Below, in pieces: positions 12,406 to 24,219 of a stretch of DNA of 64,000 nt (the first letter of the stretch is position 1; each line of letters starts with the position of its first letter). The DNA comes from Schizophyllum amplum (taxonomy: Eukaryota > Basidiomycota > Agaricomycetes > Agaricales > Schizophyllaceae). The notes under the pieces are model-generated. The model was given only the letters and a program-made list of their open reading frames with translations, was not told the origin of the DNA and did not search any database. The position numbers and the translations under genes were made by a program. The DNA is taken from NCBI GenBank assembly GCA_007026445.1, contig VDMD01000016.1, positions 248,001 through 312,000 on the forward strand, given 5' to 3'.

Positions 12406-15400
12406 ATGGATCCCCGAGGACACGCAGAGCTCGTAGAGCAGGCTGCGGGAGCCTCCAGCGGGAGCTCGCAGGACTTTCTCGAGCAGCTCGGACTTGCTGG
12501 ACTGCCCTCCAAAGAAGATGTACATCGCCAGATTGAGGAAAAGTTGCTCTTGTCCCGCGCCGAACTTCCCTCCCATTGGCTTTCGACTTACCAAATGTGA
12601 GTGCTCAATGTTGATTTTGTGTTATATGCTAACTTGCCCAGAACATGGGAGACGAAGCCGGAGATCCCTGCCTTGCTCGATCTCCATCCGTCGCCGGCGC
12701 CTACCTCCTTGACCTTCGTTCGTTCGGGTCTCAATGGGCGGGTATCTGGGTACACTGAGGTTTGCACTGGTTTTCTCTTCGGCCTTTCAATCTGTTGAGA
12801 AGCCACAGGTTGTCAACCCTCGAGTGTCCACCGCCCTGAACTCGAGCTCACTGACGCGTGCACCTGCCTCGAGCGCGAACTTTGTACGAGGCAAGTCAGG
12901 ACACGTGCCGTTTTTGCCAGGCGGGTTGGAGGATGTGATCATCAGCCGGGACTCCGTCGACATGAGCGAGGATGAGAAAAAGCAGCTGCGGACGGTCGCA
13001 CCTGGTCTGAGCAGAGGATTGCGGCTTCCGGGCGACCCGAAAGAAGACACAGTGTTGCATGACCTCGAGGATATCTATCCTTCGATGGATGGCGATATGG
13101 AAGCAGACGTAGGTTGCGCCTGGCTGTGTACGACTTACTGACCAAAATCCTTTGCAGGGTGACGCGTACGATGGACATGCAGAGCCGGAGGCTGTGATAT
13201 CCGGGATTACCGAGATCGACGAACTTTTGCCCACCACGGTAGGAGATAATTTCCGCAAGTTCATTGACGGTCTCTGACCTCATGAAAGCGCGCCAATCTC
13301 AACCCCATCAAAGCCTCTCAGCGCAAACCTCGACGCGCGAACATCCAGAAGCGCGACTGGGCCCATGTCATTGATGTCAACAAGCCTTTGAACAACTTCC
13401 ATGAGCTGGTACCAGAGATGGCTCACAAGGTATCTTGAGCACTAACTAGGTCCCTTGGCCTTGCTGACCAGACATCAGTATCCGTTCGAACTGGACACGT
13501 TCCAGAAGCAAGCCGTCTACCATCTAGAAATGGGAGACTCAGTGTTCGTGGCGGCGCACACGTCAGCAGGGAAGACTGTCGTGGCCGAATATGCGATTGC
13601 GCTTGCAGAAAAGCATATGACGCGGTACGTCTTCATGCCTTCTGCCCTCGCAAGGCCTCATTGTCGGTAGTGCAATCTATACGTCGCCTATCAAAGCGCT
13701 ATCCAATCAGAAATTCAGAGACTTCAAGCAGACCTTCTCGTCTCAAAATGTCGGCATCTTGACGGGCGATGTGCAGATCAATCCAGAGGCGAACTGCCTC
13801 ATCATGACGACGGAGATATTGCGCAGTATGCTGTACAAGGGCGCCGACCTCATCAGAGATGTCGAGTTTGTCATCTTCGACGAGGTCCACTATGTTAACG
13901 ATGCCGAGGTACGTGTCGTTGCTCATGGATATGAGGACAAAGGACGTAATGGTTGCGTAGCGAGGCGTAGTGTGGGAGGAGGTTATCATCATGCTTCCCG
14001 ACCATGTCAGCATTATCTTACTTTCTGCGACGGTGCCAAATACAAAGGAATTCGCAGACTGGGTTGGGTATAGCGCTTCTTCAATTTAGATATGCGCTTC
14101 ATTAACGTGATCACTCCACAGGCGCACTAAGAAGAAAGACATATATGTCATTTCGACGGCTCAGCGACCAGTTCCGTTGGAACACTACCTCTATGCCGGA
14201 CGCGATCTCTTCAAGATCGTGGATGCGAAGCGTAACTTTTTGGGACAAGGGTGAGGTGATTTTCGTTTCTCGAGACTTTTTTCACTCACATAGCCGATTA
14301 TAGCTACAAGGATGCCGGCGAAGCGCTTAGGCGCAAGCAGGACAAGGAGCGAGAGGCGGCCGGTTTAGCTCCTGTGCAACGTGTTGGCGCAAGAGGAGCA
14401 GCACAAGGTCAAAAGGACGCGCGGGTGCTCCTGCACGTGGTGGACGCGGTGCTGCTCCACCAGCCAGGGGCGGCCGAGGAGGAGCTAGCGGAGGACGAAC
14501 CATGCACGTCGACAAAAACCTTTATGTCCATCTTCTGGGCAACTTGCGCAAACGCAATCTTCTTCCTGTCGTCGTCTTCACGCTATCCAAGAAACGCTGC
14601 GAGGAGAACGCGTCAACGCTCACCAATCAAGATCTGTGCACCTCTGTGGAAAAGAGTGAGGTACATGTCGCCGTCGAGAAGGCGCTTTCTCGTCTTAAGG
14701 GTACCGGAATTTTTTCCTATCGCTTTCTACCATGTTATTGATTGTTGTCTTCAGCTCCGGACAGGAAACTACCGCAGATAGCCCGTATGCGAGATCTACT
14801 GAGCCGCGGCATTGGTGTACATCATGGCGGCCTACTGCCGATAGTGAAAGAGGTAAGCGTCCGCTCTTCCCGCTCGACTGCCATATCTCACGGCTCGTGA
14901 TTTCAGCTTGTGGAGATTCTGTTCGCTCGCGGCCTGGTCAAGATGCTCTTCGCTACTGAGACTTTCGCAATGGTATGCTCATTTGTGGCTGAGATGGCAC
15001 GACGCCTCACGCCCTCTATGCTAGGGCGTGAACATGCCAGCGAAGTGTGTAGTTTTCTCCGGTATACGCAAACACGACGGACGGTCCTTCCGAGACATTC
15101 TCCCGGGAGAGTACACTCAAATGGCCGGACGTGCCGGTCGCCGTGGTCTGGATCCGACTGGGACGGTCATCATCGTGGCTAACGATAGTTTACCCGAGGT
15201 ATATATACCATCTTATCCTCCTTCGCCTTTCTCTAATCCTTGACGAAGCAAACCGCGCTGCATACCATGGTGTTGGGCACTCCTGGGAAGCTGATCTCTC
15301 AATTTAGGCTGACGTACAACATGATCTTGAACCTCCTGCGCGTCGAGGCGTTGAGGGTCGAAGAGATGATCAAGAGGAGCTTTTCCGAAAATGCTTCCCA

Positions 15401-17181
15401 GCGGTTATTGCCCGATCAACAGAAGAGGGTAGTCGAGGTAAGGGCACTCCGAATCTCGGCGGCTTGACAAGTGTATTGATGGGATGTCAAGAGCGAGAAG
15501 AAGCTTGCAACCTTCGAAAGGCTTGAATGCGATATCTGCTTGCCAAGCGTAGAATCCTACTACGACAATTCGTATGACGTCGTCAATATGAACCAGAGGC
15601 TTTTGTCGATGGCCGTCGCTCATCCTCAAGGTGCTCGCCTTCTGTCGGCAGGACGCGTCGTCGTTCTGAACGATGGAGTTAGTTGTCTGCTTACGTTTTG
15701 GAATCTAGGACTCACGCATTTTATTAGCACTTCAAGAAGAACACCATCGCCGCCCTTTTGAGGCAGGCTCCAGTTCAGGCGTCAGATGACGGAGTTCTGT
15801 CCAAAGTCAGAACTTACTACGTTTTGCACTTGTCGATCCAGCAACCAAAAGCGGGGATTTTGGTGGGTTCCTCTGCGGGGTCATTCAATACTATGCTCAT
15901 GATATACAGACATAAATATGGAAGCGATCCCTCCGACCTGGCCTCCCGAAGCCAACTCTCTACCGGTCGACGACGCCGTTTACGAACTAGCCGCTGTACC
16001 CTTGACGAGCATATCCCTAGTGACAGCACGGACCATCAAGGTGCGCCTCGAGTGTCTGAAATGGCATGAAGTCTGATATGTTACATAGGTCGAGGTGGAC
16101 GCTATTGTTGACCGTCACTTGATTTCGCGTATGCGGGACGGCCTTGCGCAGCTCAGTGCCCTTGCAGACGAGTGGGCAAGCGCGAAAGAAATACCTGAGA
16201 TAGACTGGTCCCGCATGCGCGCGCTAGAATTCCAGGAGATTCTGCGAAACAGAAGCGGTCTAGTCAAACGATCTCGTGACAGCACTTGCTTGCAATGTCC
16301 TGACTTTGGTCGCCATGTGAGTGGCAATGTCGTCGTAGCTTCACCACTAAATGTTTTTCAGTATACGATCATCCATGCAGAGAAGGTTCTTCGCGCCAAC
16401 ATCGCCAACCTCAAGCTGGCCATATCCGATCAGAACCTCGAACTCATTCCGGACTACGAGCAGCGGATTGAGGTCCTGAAGGAGCTGAAGTTCATTGACG
16501 AGAACTCTACAGTTTCATTGAAAGGACGCGTTGCCTGTGAGGTGCGTAATTCTACCTTGTCCTGTATGTCCCGCCAGGCTGACCTGGGCAGATCAATTCC
16601 GCAAACGAGCTTGTGCTCACAGAACTGATCCTCGAGAACACGCTCGCGAACTATAATCCGGAGGAGGTTGTCGCTCTTCTGTCCTGCTTTGTGTTCCAGG
16701 AAAAGACGGATGTAGAACCCGTGTTTCCGCCCAAGCTTCAGGAAGGCAGGGAAGCCATTATGGCCATCAGCGACCGCGTTGGCGCCACGCAGGATCGCCA
16801 CAAAGTTGCTGCAGAGGATTTCCGCTCAAACCTGAAGTTTGGTCTTGTCGAAGTAGTATACGAGTGGGCCAAGGGAATGGTACGTAACACTTTCTTAGTC
16901 GCATCCATAAAATACTGACCACTATTTCACGCAGCCATTCGAGCAGATCACGGCGTTGACGGATGTGGCCGAGGGCACTATTGTCAGAGTGATCAACCGA
17001 CTGGATGAGACGTGCCGTGAAGTCAGGGACGCTGCGAGAGTCATCGGGGATGCAGAACTATTCAAGAAGATGGAGGAGTCGCAGATAAAGATCAAGCGTG
17101 ACAGTGAGTAGGAACCAAGCCTCTTGTCATTTTCCTAACGTACCCTTCACAGTTGTATTTGCAGCAAGTCTGTATTTCTAA
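12406..17181 (+). CDS. ski2: Ski2-like DExH RNA helicase (cytosolic exosome cofactor)
   Basis: Ski2 unwinds RNA for 3'-5' decay by the cytosolic exosome and in yeast restrains dsRNA virus RNAs. The N-terminal Ski2 region is followed by the helicase core: [16 protein letters not shown] (motif I), [16 protein letters not shown] (Ia), [20 protein letters not shown] (Ib), [11 protein letters not shown] (motif II, DEVH), LLSATVPN (III), [15 protein letters not shown] (IV), [27 protein letters not shown] (V) and [12 protein letters not shown] (VI). The Arg/Gly-rich insertion after the first RecA-like domain and the C-terminal end IVFAASLYF are typical of Ski2. About 20 introns are needed, and the last (from 17102) separates KIKRD from the terminal exon. 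The frame slips by one base at AAAA 14411-14414, inside the Gly/Arg-rich insert. Mtr4 is a nuclear paralogue, but the N-terminal region and the insert fit Ski2 better. Confidence 0.92.
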
Positions 17182-17401
17182 TGCATTGTTATGTGTACAT
17201 TATCCATTGGGAGCCCATTCGCAGATAAGAAAGCACCCAAGTTTCTGAGATCATCTCGCGCTCGTGAGGGATGGTCATATCTCGTGACATGCGTGACTAA
17301 AGTGACTATATGCGTGGTCACACCGCTTTTGTCACGCTAACTCTCTTGGTTCCCACCTCCACCTTTCTTGGTTTATCCTTGCGCAATCCCTCACTTTACC
17401 C

Positions 17402-18982
17402 ATGTCTTTCGACAAAGAAAACGACGCTCCTTTTGCAGATATTTCTTTCACCTCCTCTGACGGCGGCACTTGTCCCAAGAAACGACCGCGTCAGTTCAGC
17501 GATGCTTGCGATCCCAACGTCGACGAAGAAGGGCGCTGCAAGACGCGTCGGGTCGACCCAGACAGACTCGCGGAACGGCTACCTCTCGAACTCGTTGCAG
17601 AGATGGACGCGTGCATCTTCCCTGGCGCCAAAATGCCTGTTTTCGGTATTCGCAAAGCCATGCAAGAGAAGTACAACGTCGACAGACGGAATATCTACGA
17701 CTATTTCCATTCACGAGGTGCGTCCATGAGTTTGTCCTCATCGTCACGCGTGCTGATTTTTCTTATAGGCCTGCGAGTTTCGAAGGAGGACAAGCACCAG
17801 AATTTGGTCAGGAGCAGGAAGGCCGCCGCTGCCAAAGCAAGTGCGTCGCCTCCTTCCGCTACTGCCAAGGTGAGCCGAGCGTTGCGGGTACTTTGCGGGG
17901 CACTGACTTTCAGAAGGCATCGTCCGCGGATCCTGCCAAGCGACGCAAGCTTGTCCATAGGCCGTCTGTTCGTCACTATACTTCGACGCCTTCTCTCTCA
18001 GGATCACGCTTGACGACGTCAACTTGTGTGAAGAAGGAATCTCCGTCTGTCACTACCTCTTCGCGCCTATCTTCGTCGTTTGCTGCTCCGGTGCTCTCTG
18101 AAAACCATAACAACAGCTGCTCGGAGAACGTCGATCTCCGGATCCGCCCATCTACGACAGAACCTGTACTGGTCGACAATTACTCGGGTCACTCCGCAGA
18201 GCCTGTCATATTTGACATCGCCTTACCGTTCGACAAGTACGGCCGCTACATGGACGACGAATCTCCTCTTGCGCCTTATGATGACACCGCGGCGCAGGAC
18301 TTTGATCTCTCGACAATGTCGACTCTCTTCGACGCCGATATTGATCAGTCATCTATCGACTATGCCTGCCTGTCTCTGGAGCCCACGGCTGACTCTGCTG
18401 CGTCCGTCACTCTTACTGGTACGACCGAGCCCGACAATCACCCCAGCTTGTCTAAAGAGGAGCGGCACAACATTTACAACCTGATCAGCAACGCTATTGG
18501 ACCAGCTCGCGGAATGCAGGAATGCCTCGGCAGCTACAAGGCCTACATGGACGAACGAACTCGCGTGTACAACGAGAAGCTCTGCCTATCCTCTCAGTCC
18601 TTCGTTTCTTCTGCGAACATCCTGTCTGTCTCTCAAACGCCGGTCTCCCCTACTCTCTCAAAGGCTCCTTGCGACATACGTATGTTTTGACTTCTCCAAA
18701 TCACGCAGATGATTGACGTTGACATCTCGCTTTGCAGGTTCCCCCGTACCTCCTCCTGTCACTACACCCTCCTTTCCATATTCTCCCTCGCCGCCACCAT
18801 TCCTCTCCTCCCATTCTATATCCAGTGGACCTCTACTTTTGGCGCCGTCTCCGATCATCAGCCGCCAATATCCAAGCCCTGCACAAACCCTACAGCGCGA
18901 CCGTATCTTCCAACACCCCCTACCTCATTTGGAGCCTGCTGACGACTGCTTCAGCTCTAACGCCGCTCTGCACTGGACTTGA
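17402..18982 (+). CDS. Homeodomain-like DNA-binding protein (putative)
   Basis: The predicted protein has about 475 residues. After a short acidic and then basic N-terminus (KKRPRQF), residues about 55-115 form three predicted helices: ELVAEMDACIF, FGIRKAMQEKYNVDR and RNIYDYFHSRGLRVSKED. The last resembles a recognition helix of the homeodomain type (I-Y-D-Y-F-H-S-R in place of V-x-V-W-F-x-N-R), and Arg/Lys-rich sequence follows. The rest is Ser/Thr-rich, with an acidic central part containing ALPFDKYGRYMDDESP and a Pro/Ser-rich tail. Introns are seen at about 17718-17769, 17871-17913 and 18680-18737 (GTATGT..TGCAG), the last joining CDI to RSPVPPPV. The end is the TGA at 18980-18982. DNA binding is an inference from the helix pattern; the canonical Trp and Asn of homeodomains are missing. 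It is not a recognisable mating-type gene. Confidence 0.7.
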
Positions 18983-19740
18983 TGGATACGAGTTTTGTTG
19001 TCTGTTGTGAGTGCGTATGTTGGGTGAGCATAATCCTTGCTAACGTGATGCGGTCAGATTGTCGTTATGTCAATGTTGCTGGCGCGGTAGGGGCTAGTCG
19101 AATATAATGCGTATCCATATGTAAGTCGGCTTTTCCCGTATCCTGCGCACATTCATCTCAACCAATACCCAGCTCTGTGCATCCATCTGAACGCGGATCT
19201 CTTCTCTCTCTCCACTGGACAGATGACTACAGCGAATGCCCCATACATACGGAAAGACTCGATAGAGGATGTATACCTCTACCCAGGTTCAGAACGCGAT
19301 ACACCTGAATTTGTTATAATATGACCTTGTTTACCGACTTGAGGGTTCACTAGCTAGCACTCGAGTGCGCAGACGGATGAATGAAGGCATCGTCGAATAA
19401 GTATACATCTTACGTGTACACAGATTGAGAGTCGAAGCCAACGATGGTGATACGAGGTAGGATAGAAAATAAGGAAGAGAGACTGTACATCTCCCATACG
19501 GTTTGAGAAGGAAAGAGAAATGCAATGATTGACTTTGTATGAGAGGTGTACAGTACCGAAGCGCATTATCGATGGGCACGGAAAACAGCAAAGCGAGCAG
19601 ATCAGCGCGGCCTGGCTGGAACAGGCGCCATCCGTCCCGCGGTAATACATACAGTGAAAAGAAGGTAGCAGCTGTTACAAGCACTGCGGGGATGTAAGTA
19701 TGAGTGACTATATGCGCCAGGCGCCGTCGGAAACGGACCA
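18983..19740. other. Convergent intergenic region
   Basis: It lies between the 3' ends of the homeodomain-like gene (plus) and the RRM-like gene (minus). A minus-strand open frame runs from 19741 down to 19331, directly behind the stop codon of the RRM-like gene. It has no conserved features and is most likely 3' UTR. Confidence 0.45.
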
Positions 19741-20574
19741 TTACTCCGCGACGACCAGGCCGCCCATCGCGCGCTGCATCTGCTCCATAGGCTCGCCGTT
19801 CTGAGGGCCGCCCACCATGCGGGGACCGAGCCCTGGGTGGCGTACGCCCAGCGCCGCACCGAGCATCCTCTTGCCAGGGTCACCAATGCTGGGCCCGCGC
19901 CCGGCGGACATGTTTTCCGAGCTACTGAGGCTGGTGGCGAGGATGGCGGGGTCCGCGTGGATGCCGTTATCCTGCGACTGGTTCGCGACGGCCTCGCTGA
20001 TAAGCGCGTTGAGCGTTGGGTGGGTGGGGAGGCTGGGAGAGTCGGCGACCCCTCGCGGTCGCGCATGTGGTCGGGGACGGGAGGGGCCTTTGCCTTGCCG
20101 TTCCCGACGGCGTTCATGGCGGTGCGCGCGTTGGCGTTGGGGAAGACGGAGATGGAGGCGCTGCGCGCGTTGTGGGCGCGGGACGGGTTGGAGTTGTGGC
20201 GGGCGTTGACGGACTGGATGACGGTCTGGGCATCGGGGCCGTCGTAGGGCCGGATCGTCGCGACGGGGCCGCTGGGCGGGGAGAGGATGGGAGGAGGGTA
20301 GGCGAGCGTATGCAGATATGCGCGCTTGGCTGGTGGTTACGGTGAGCGCGCGGGCGCGACGAGGAGGCGATGGAGTGCGACATACCGACTGTAGCATCGT
20401 TGAAGACGATGAGAAGGGAGTGTCGTCCTTCCACTTGATCTTGAAGCCGCCCGCCTGGGACTCGTACTCTGAAAACGCGGTCTGGATGTCCTTGGTCTTG
20501 AGCTCCTTGGGGAAGCCTGTGAGGGAGAGGATGCGGGTGACGGAGGCGGAGAGTCCTGCGAGCGAGGTCGACAT
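19741..20574 (-). CDS. RRM-like RNA-binding domain protein
   Basis: The N-terminal 75 residues look like a divergent RRM fold: RILSLTGFPKELKTKDIQTA (beta1-alpha1), GGFKIKWKDDT (beta2), LLIVFNDATV (beta3) and AKRAYLHTLAYPPP (alpha2). This order resembles the RRM-like module of PARN-type proteins, where TGFPKE also starts the domain. The rest is Pro/Ala/Asn-rich, with NALISEAVANQSQDNG and a Met/Gly-rich end. One intron of about 60 bp (20335-20394; donor GTATGT, acceptor ACCAG) lies within the domain. The frame is broken twice by one base: at GGG 20416-20418 (between DDT and LLIVF) and at CCCC 20049-20052 (between DREG and VADSPSL). Both are G/C runs on the genomic strand, so the breaks are probably sequence errors. 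It is divergent from the next gene, with about 175 bp between start codons. The RNA-binding role is inferred. Confidence 0.7.
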   Translation of the reverse strand: MSTSLAGLSASVTRILSLTGFPKELKTKDIQTAFSEYESQAGGFKIKWKDDTPFSSSSTMLQSVCRTPSPPRRARALTVTTSQARISAYARLPSSHPLPAQRPRRDDPALRRPRCPDRHPVRQRPPQLQPVPRPQRAQRLHLRLPQRQRAHRHERRRERQGKGPSRPRPHARPRGVADSPSLPTHPTLNALISEAVANQSQDNGIHADPAILATSLSSSENMSAGRGPSIGDPGKRMLGAALGVRHPGLGPRMVGGPQNGEPMEQMQRAMGGLVVAE

Positions 20575-20750
20575 GTTTAAAGAGGGGCGACGACGACGGG
20601 CAAAGGCCTAGAAATGTTGCGGACGGACGAAAAAAAGTAAGATATGTATGCAAGGCGACGAGATCTGATGGTGGTGGCTTGCGGAAAAAGCGGATGACGC
20701 GCGTTTGGCGCCCCAGCAGCTCTTTTCGCTTGTTTGTTCCTGCCCTCTGC

Positions 20751-22085
20751 ATGTCCCGTCGCCCGTCCATGGACGCACGCTACGACCACGAGCTCGCAAG
20801 AGTCTGGCAGCTCGTCACCCAGCTCAGCGAGCAGCTCGCCGTCAACCAGAACTTTACCGCCACTCTTCAGAGCCAGGTCGATGCGCTCAAGGTGTGCCCC
20901 GCGTCTCTCCCCCGCCCCCAGCGCGCTGAGTATTGCAGGCAGAGGCGGCAGAGGCTGGTGTGAATCTGCATTTGCGCAGGTTCAACACGGATATCTCGAA
21001 AGGTGCGTCGCGTTCCGGTGCGTCGTGCCTGCATAACTGACTACGCGGCAGAGACATTCGAGTCTGAGCTAGAGCGGACAAGCGCGCAGATCATCATCGA
21101 GAATCAGACTCTCCTGCACGAGAACAAGCAGCTCGCGTCGCTACTCAAGGAATACGAGACTACGTAGAGACCATCATGAACAAGTTCCGCAATCATGCTG
21201 TGAGTATCCATTCCCCACACGCGTACTCGTCGCTCACTCTACCCCAGATTGCAGCGCAACAGCACGAACTCACGCTCACCCGCCACTACGAGACCCTGCT
21301 CATCACCCGAGAATCTCAGTTCGTTCCCACCGACCTTTCCTCCAACGCCAACATGGCTCGCTCCTTCTACCGCCTCTCTCACCACCTCCGCAACCTCATC
21401 CGCTCCCTCGCCGGCGACGACCCCGACGCAGGCTCCCCCGAAGAAGACCTCCTCACCCTCGTCCAGAAACTCGAGGCCCTCCCCTCCCCGCCCAGGACTG
21501 GGCCTCCGAGCGCGAAGTCGAGATCGCCCGCCTCGCCGCCGAGAACGACCTCCTCCGCCAGTCCCTCGGCATCGACACGAAGACCATGGCCGACGCAGGC
21601 GTCGCGCTCGACATGTCGCGCATCAGCCTCGAGATCGGCTACCCGCGCTCCGCCACCGCGTCCCGCACGCGCCGCGACCCGCGCATGTACGGCGGCCCGC
21701 CCCCGCAGAGCCCCTGGGGGTACGGCGGGGGCCCGATGCAGCGCCAGCAGCCGCCCTCCTCTTATTGGGAGCAGCCGCAGCAGGGGTACAACACGGGGGC
21801 GCCCCGCTGCAGCGCGCGATGGAGATGCAGTCACAGCGGATGGACATGCAGGGTAACGGCCGGGGAGCGCCCCCACCACCCGCACCTGGAGCGCGACGAC
21901 CAGGGATATTTGGCGCGGCAGCCCAGCGTGGGTACGGTGGTGGCGCTCCGGGCGGCTTGGTTTTGAACTCTGGCCACGGGCAGGGTGGGGGAGGGAGTCT
22001 CATGGTCTCCAGAGACGGCATGGGCACCGTTCGCATAGAGAACGAGTCACAAGAAGAGGATGGCTATATCATCGATTCTTCATGA
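20751..22085 (+). CDS. SIKE/FGFR1OP2-like coiled-coil protein (STRIPAK-associated candidate)
   Basis: SIKE/FGFR1OP2 family members are small coiled-coil subunits of the STRIPAK phosphatase-kinase complex, and fungal relatives act in cell fusion and development (family knowledge). The start [20 protein letters not shown] leads into heptad-rich sequence, then the family-like core [26 protein letters not shown] and [11 protein letters not shown], followed by a second coiled coil ([35 protein letters not shown]) and a Pro/Gly/Gln-rich tail ending [16 protein letters not shown]. Introns are at about 20892-20939, 21001-21051 and 21199-21247. Three one-base losses interrupt the frame: at 21164 (between ETT and ETIMNK), CCCC 21486-21489 (between LPSP and AQDWASE) and CCCC 21802-21805 (between NTGAP and LQRAMEM). 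In yeast Far3/Far7 hold the same place. Confidence in the family is moderate, since coiled coils are easily over-matched. Confidence 0.72.
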
Positions 22086-22287
22086 TCCATAGGTGCGCTG
22101 GCGACCCTATGCGCGCTGTGTATATATTTCTCCAGGCTGTATTATTATCTTTGGAATGCTTTCGTTGTTACCGTGCAGATTGGCTGGATTTCACCGTCGT
22201 GAAGTGTGCTGATACGCTTGCTCCAGATGCTGTGATGACTATGTTCGCTGGAAGAAGCTTTCCTTGAGGTTCGCACTTGCTTTGAAT

Positions 22288-22340
22288 CTTCCTGCCGACT
22301 CAGGCCGCCGCCTCCGAGAGCCGTAAGTCTCGGCAGGAAG
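22288..22340. repeat. Perfect 11-bp inverted repeat (possible hairpin)
   Basis: CTTCCTGCCGA at 22288-22298 is matched by its exact reverse complement at 22330-22340, with a 31-bp GC-rich spacer. It lies about 200 bp after the stop codon of the SIKE-like gene and could fold in the transcript's 3' UTR or be a chance palindrome. Confidence 0.6.
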
Positions 22341-24129
22341 CAAACCGTGGGAACTTGTCACGTGCGCCCATGTTGAACTTCAGTTCAACTTGGGTTTTCC
22401 TTTACACCAACCAAGCGCCCATTCTCACTATGAATTGTCGGGACCTCTTCAACTTCTAGACACCCACATGTAAGGAGACAACAAGAAAAATGACCCGCGG
22501 CGTTCATTCAACGGCGTGGCGACGCCGACAGCTCGCGGCTGAGGGGAAGTTGGGAACTTCTCGCGCGGACGGACGTGAGGACTTTTCGAGCTGGAAAGTA
22601 CATAATCTGGTGAGCTGCTGCAGACGCTTCAACCTGCAGGACGGGAATGTGGGTTGAATGTGGGCGCTTAACTCGAAGTAGTGCCAATTGCCCATGTCAC
22701 GCGCACGATGGACGCACCATAGAGCCTCGCGGACGTACACAATAGCACGTCCTCGAGGACATAACCGGTGAAAGATGGCTTCTGCGTGCACAGGCCAATC
22801 TATATGGCCAAGATTGTCGGGCTACATAACGGGAACGGCATACAGAGCTGGGGTCTGAGCGCTATCGATTGGGCACGCTCCCCGGCGTCTTGTTTGGTCC
22901 GTCGTCTCTCTTCATCCTTGCATTGGCCCGTCGCCTCTCCATTCTCTTCGCTGCTTTGTCCCCTGTAGCATAACCTCTTGTGCTCCCAGACGCGAAGCTT
23001 ACGTGGTCATCCCTGCAGGCAGCGAGAACTCGTCAGTACAAAGATGTTCGACGCAGTCAAAGGCAGCGCTCGTCTGAGATTGACTCATCGTTTAGCGGCG
23101 GCGCTCCGAACACGTGCTTTCATCGATCCACGACGCAGGAAGCCTTGGAGGTCTTCCCCTCGATGGCCTTTGTCCCCTGGCAGGTGCATGCACCAGGTCA
23201 GCGCTAATCAGTGCATCTAAATGGGACGAGCATGCATTCCTCATGTCGGGACATGAATAAGGCTACGACAAAGACCATATTGGGGCACATGTACAGCTCT
23301 GTCAATGAAGGTCCACCCTCGAAGTTGATGAGGCGCTCATCTTCGACTTCAATGCAACAGAGCAGGATTTTGTATGACATCCCTACGTAGGACTGAGAAA
23401 CCTTCGTAGCTCTGTCGCCTCCATGTCAGGAAATTACAAGCGCTTCAGCGACGTAACTATGTCGAACTCCATGTCTAGCCGCAAATGTGGCGCGCGAGGT
23501 GATCGTCTTTTTCCCACGGTTTCGGTGATGAAGAAGGCACGGGGGCAGAGATCAACACGTCACTAGGTTGAACGCGCCTCCCGCCCAGCGCGTCCTCTTT
23601 TGAAATCTCCAAAGACGCTTCCCCGTGGCTTCCTGGCGCCTTTCGAGGGCCCAAGCTCGGCTAGGAACCAAGGCGGATGCTTCAATGGTTCAGCAGTGTC
23701 CTATTGAAAGCCAGAAGCGCAAATGACAATCACTGAACAGCGCGCACTGCTCGGACGGCCGGCGCAGCATGATGACGGTATGGAACGAAGATTCGCCAGT
23801 CCGGCTGACGAATTTTCAATTGTGGACCCACTGATAGAAGAGCCGGACGGACAGACCAGCGACGCCGTTTCTGGGCAGCCTGGACATGCGACTGGCCTCC
23901 CTGCGCGCTTGCCCTTCCCGGACAGCGTGCTGAACTCCATATCAAGAACCATCAAACAAAGAACGCTACCCTGCGTGTCAACAGGCCTTCTCTTCTGTGC
24001 GAAGGGATCCCATCTCCGGCCGTTGCTATTGAATTATTTCCCCACCTCATGACACTGATCAAAGGCCTGTCGACGGACCGCATTGATTCCAGCTCCCTGA
24101 ATCACGGCAACTGCGGGGCGCGAGGGCAC

Positions 24130-24137
24130 TATATATA
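24130..24137 (+). promoter_or_regulatory. TATA box
   Basis: TATATATA lies 83 bp upstream of the ATG at 24220, within a GC-rich promoter. It favours this ATG over the in-frame ATG at 24049, which lies upstream of the TATA box. Confidence 0.65.
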
Positions 24138-24219
24138 CGGCCTCCCTCCTGGACCCGCTGTCCGTTCTTCTTCGTCTCTCTCATCTACCCCTAGACTTCG
24201 CCACAGATCGTCATCCGTG

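Larger units (their letters stand above)
22086..24219. other. Gene-poor intergenic region of 2.1 kb
   Basis: No coding sequence is convincing. The region includes an inverted repeat at 22288-22340 and short open frames at 22978-23220 and 23723-24052 without recognisable domains. The last 90 bp are the promoter of the next gene, with a TATA box. Confidence 0.45.

Noticed and set aside
19331..19741. 136-codon minus-strand frame next to the RRM-like gene
   Set aside because: It begins at that gene's stop codon, has no conservation, and is better explained as 3' UTR.
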